A stretch of DNA of 6,820 nucleotides, taken from positions 1 through 6,820 of the forward strand of contig JAITNO010000063.1 in assembly GCA_031290405.1 (NCBI GenBank), written 5' to 3'. The position numbers and the translations under genes were made by a program. Origin of the DNA: Spirochaetaceae bacterium. GTDB lineage: Bacteria; Spirochaetota; Spirochaetia; Treponematales; Breznakiellaceae. Position 1 is the stretch's first letter, and every line of letters starts with the position of its first letter. Shown one piece after another: positions 6,555 to 6,820 of this stretch. The notes under the pieces are model-generated. The model was not told the DNA's origin. It did not search any database and saw only the letters and a list, made by a program, of their open reading frames with translations.

Positions 6555-6818
6555 TCAAGAGAAGGCGGCGCGCGCTTTCCGGTAATCTTCATCGGCAAAG
6601 TCCTGAATGCCATGAAACGAAAACCCCATTAGATTGAGCAGGCAAAATATTTCGACGACGTGGTTCTTGCCGTGTCCAAAGTTGTGTTTTAGATTATAGC
6701 CGCGCCTTTTCAGCACGTTATTGTGTCCTTTTTCCATCTTCCAGCGGGCCCGAGCACACTCGACAAGCTGTTTAACGTTGTCCTGGTCTGTCTTTTTGTC
6801 CGTAATCCAACTGTTTCT
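6555..6818 (-). pseudogene. DDE transposase, C-terminal end (runs off the window)
   Basis: The minus-strand frame is open from the window edge and ends at TGA 6555-6557. The visible 87 residues read SWITDKKTDQDNVKQL, then ARARWKMEKGHNNVLKRRGY, then NLKHNFGHGKNHVVEIFCLL, ending DFADEDYRKARAAFS. The R-x3-E arrangement (RWKME) followed by NxLKxRGYNLxHNFGHG is typical of the last catalytic block of IS4-like DDE transposases, where the Glu completes the DDE triad; I cannot fix the exact family. In relatives as I remember them the protein continues some 20-40 residues beyond YRKAR, so the C-terminus may be clipped here by a frameshift or by the nearby element end. It is unrelated to the ISAs1-type transposase to its left and separated from that element by 44 bases with no further gene. 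Whether the part outside the window is intact is unknown. Confidence 0.75.
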
Positions 6819-6820
6819 GT

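Overview
The window looks like a piece of chromosome from an anaerobic bacterium, moderately GC-rich, with many short palindromic repeats and decayed insertion sequences. The clue to anaerobic life is the giant fused acyl-CoA dehydratase activase, a radical/iron-sulfur protein family found mostly in fermentative and other strictly anaerobic bacteria. I cannot assign the lineage with confidence. The embedded repeat style and the fused activase would fit several anaerobic gut or sediment groups.

Layout: (1) 1-812, plus strand: the 3' part of a uroporphyrinogen-III synthase gene (hemD), with its true start outside the window and a run of poly-G/poly-C hairpins lying in frame inside its N-terminal half. 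(2) 845-5347, plus strand: one 1500-residue protein with two complete BadF/HgdC-type ATPase (activase) domains, a cysteine motif, a DUF2229-like region and a C-terminal 2-hydroxyacyl-CoA dehydratase-like region. The linker between the two ATPase domains carries two different repeat-like insertions that are translated in frame. (3) 5348-5611: a short intergenic stretch, then the first ~58 codons of a RelE/HigB-type addiction-module killer protein. (4) 5612-6510: a degenerate ISAs1-family insertion sequence with recognisable 21-base terminal inverted repeats, whose transposase (minus strand) has two frameshifts, an internal deletion and an in-frame stop. It cuts off the toxin gene. (5) 6511-6820: a 44-base spacer and the C-terminal end of an unrelated DDE transposase (minus strand) running off the window edge.

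The first two genes may be co-transcribed (32-base gap, same strand), but nothing in the sequence links tetrapyrrole synthesis to the activase functionally, and the activase has its own possible promoter with no visible ribosome binding site. The right-hand 1.4 kb is a graveyard of mobile elements. I see no wholly new system. The most noteworthy signals are the repeat elements that have become protein sequence in both main genes, and the toxin remnant left without a visible antitoxin.
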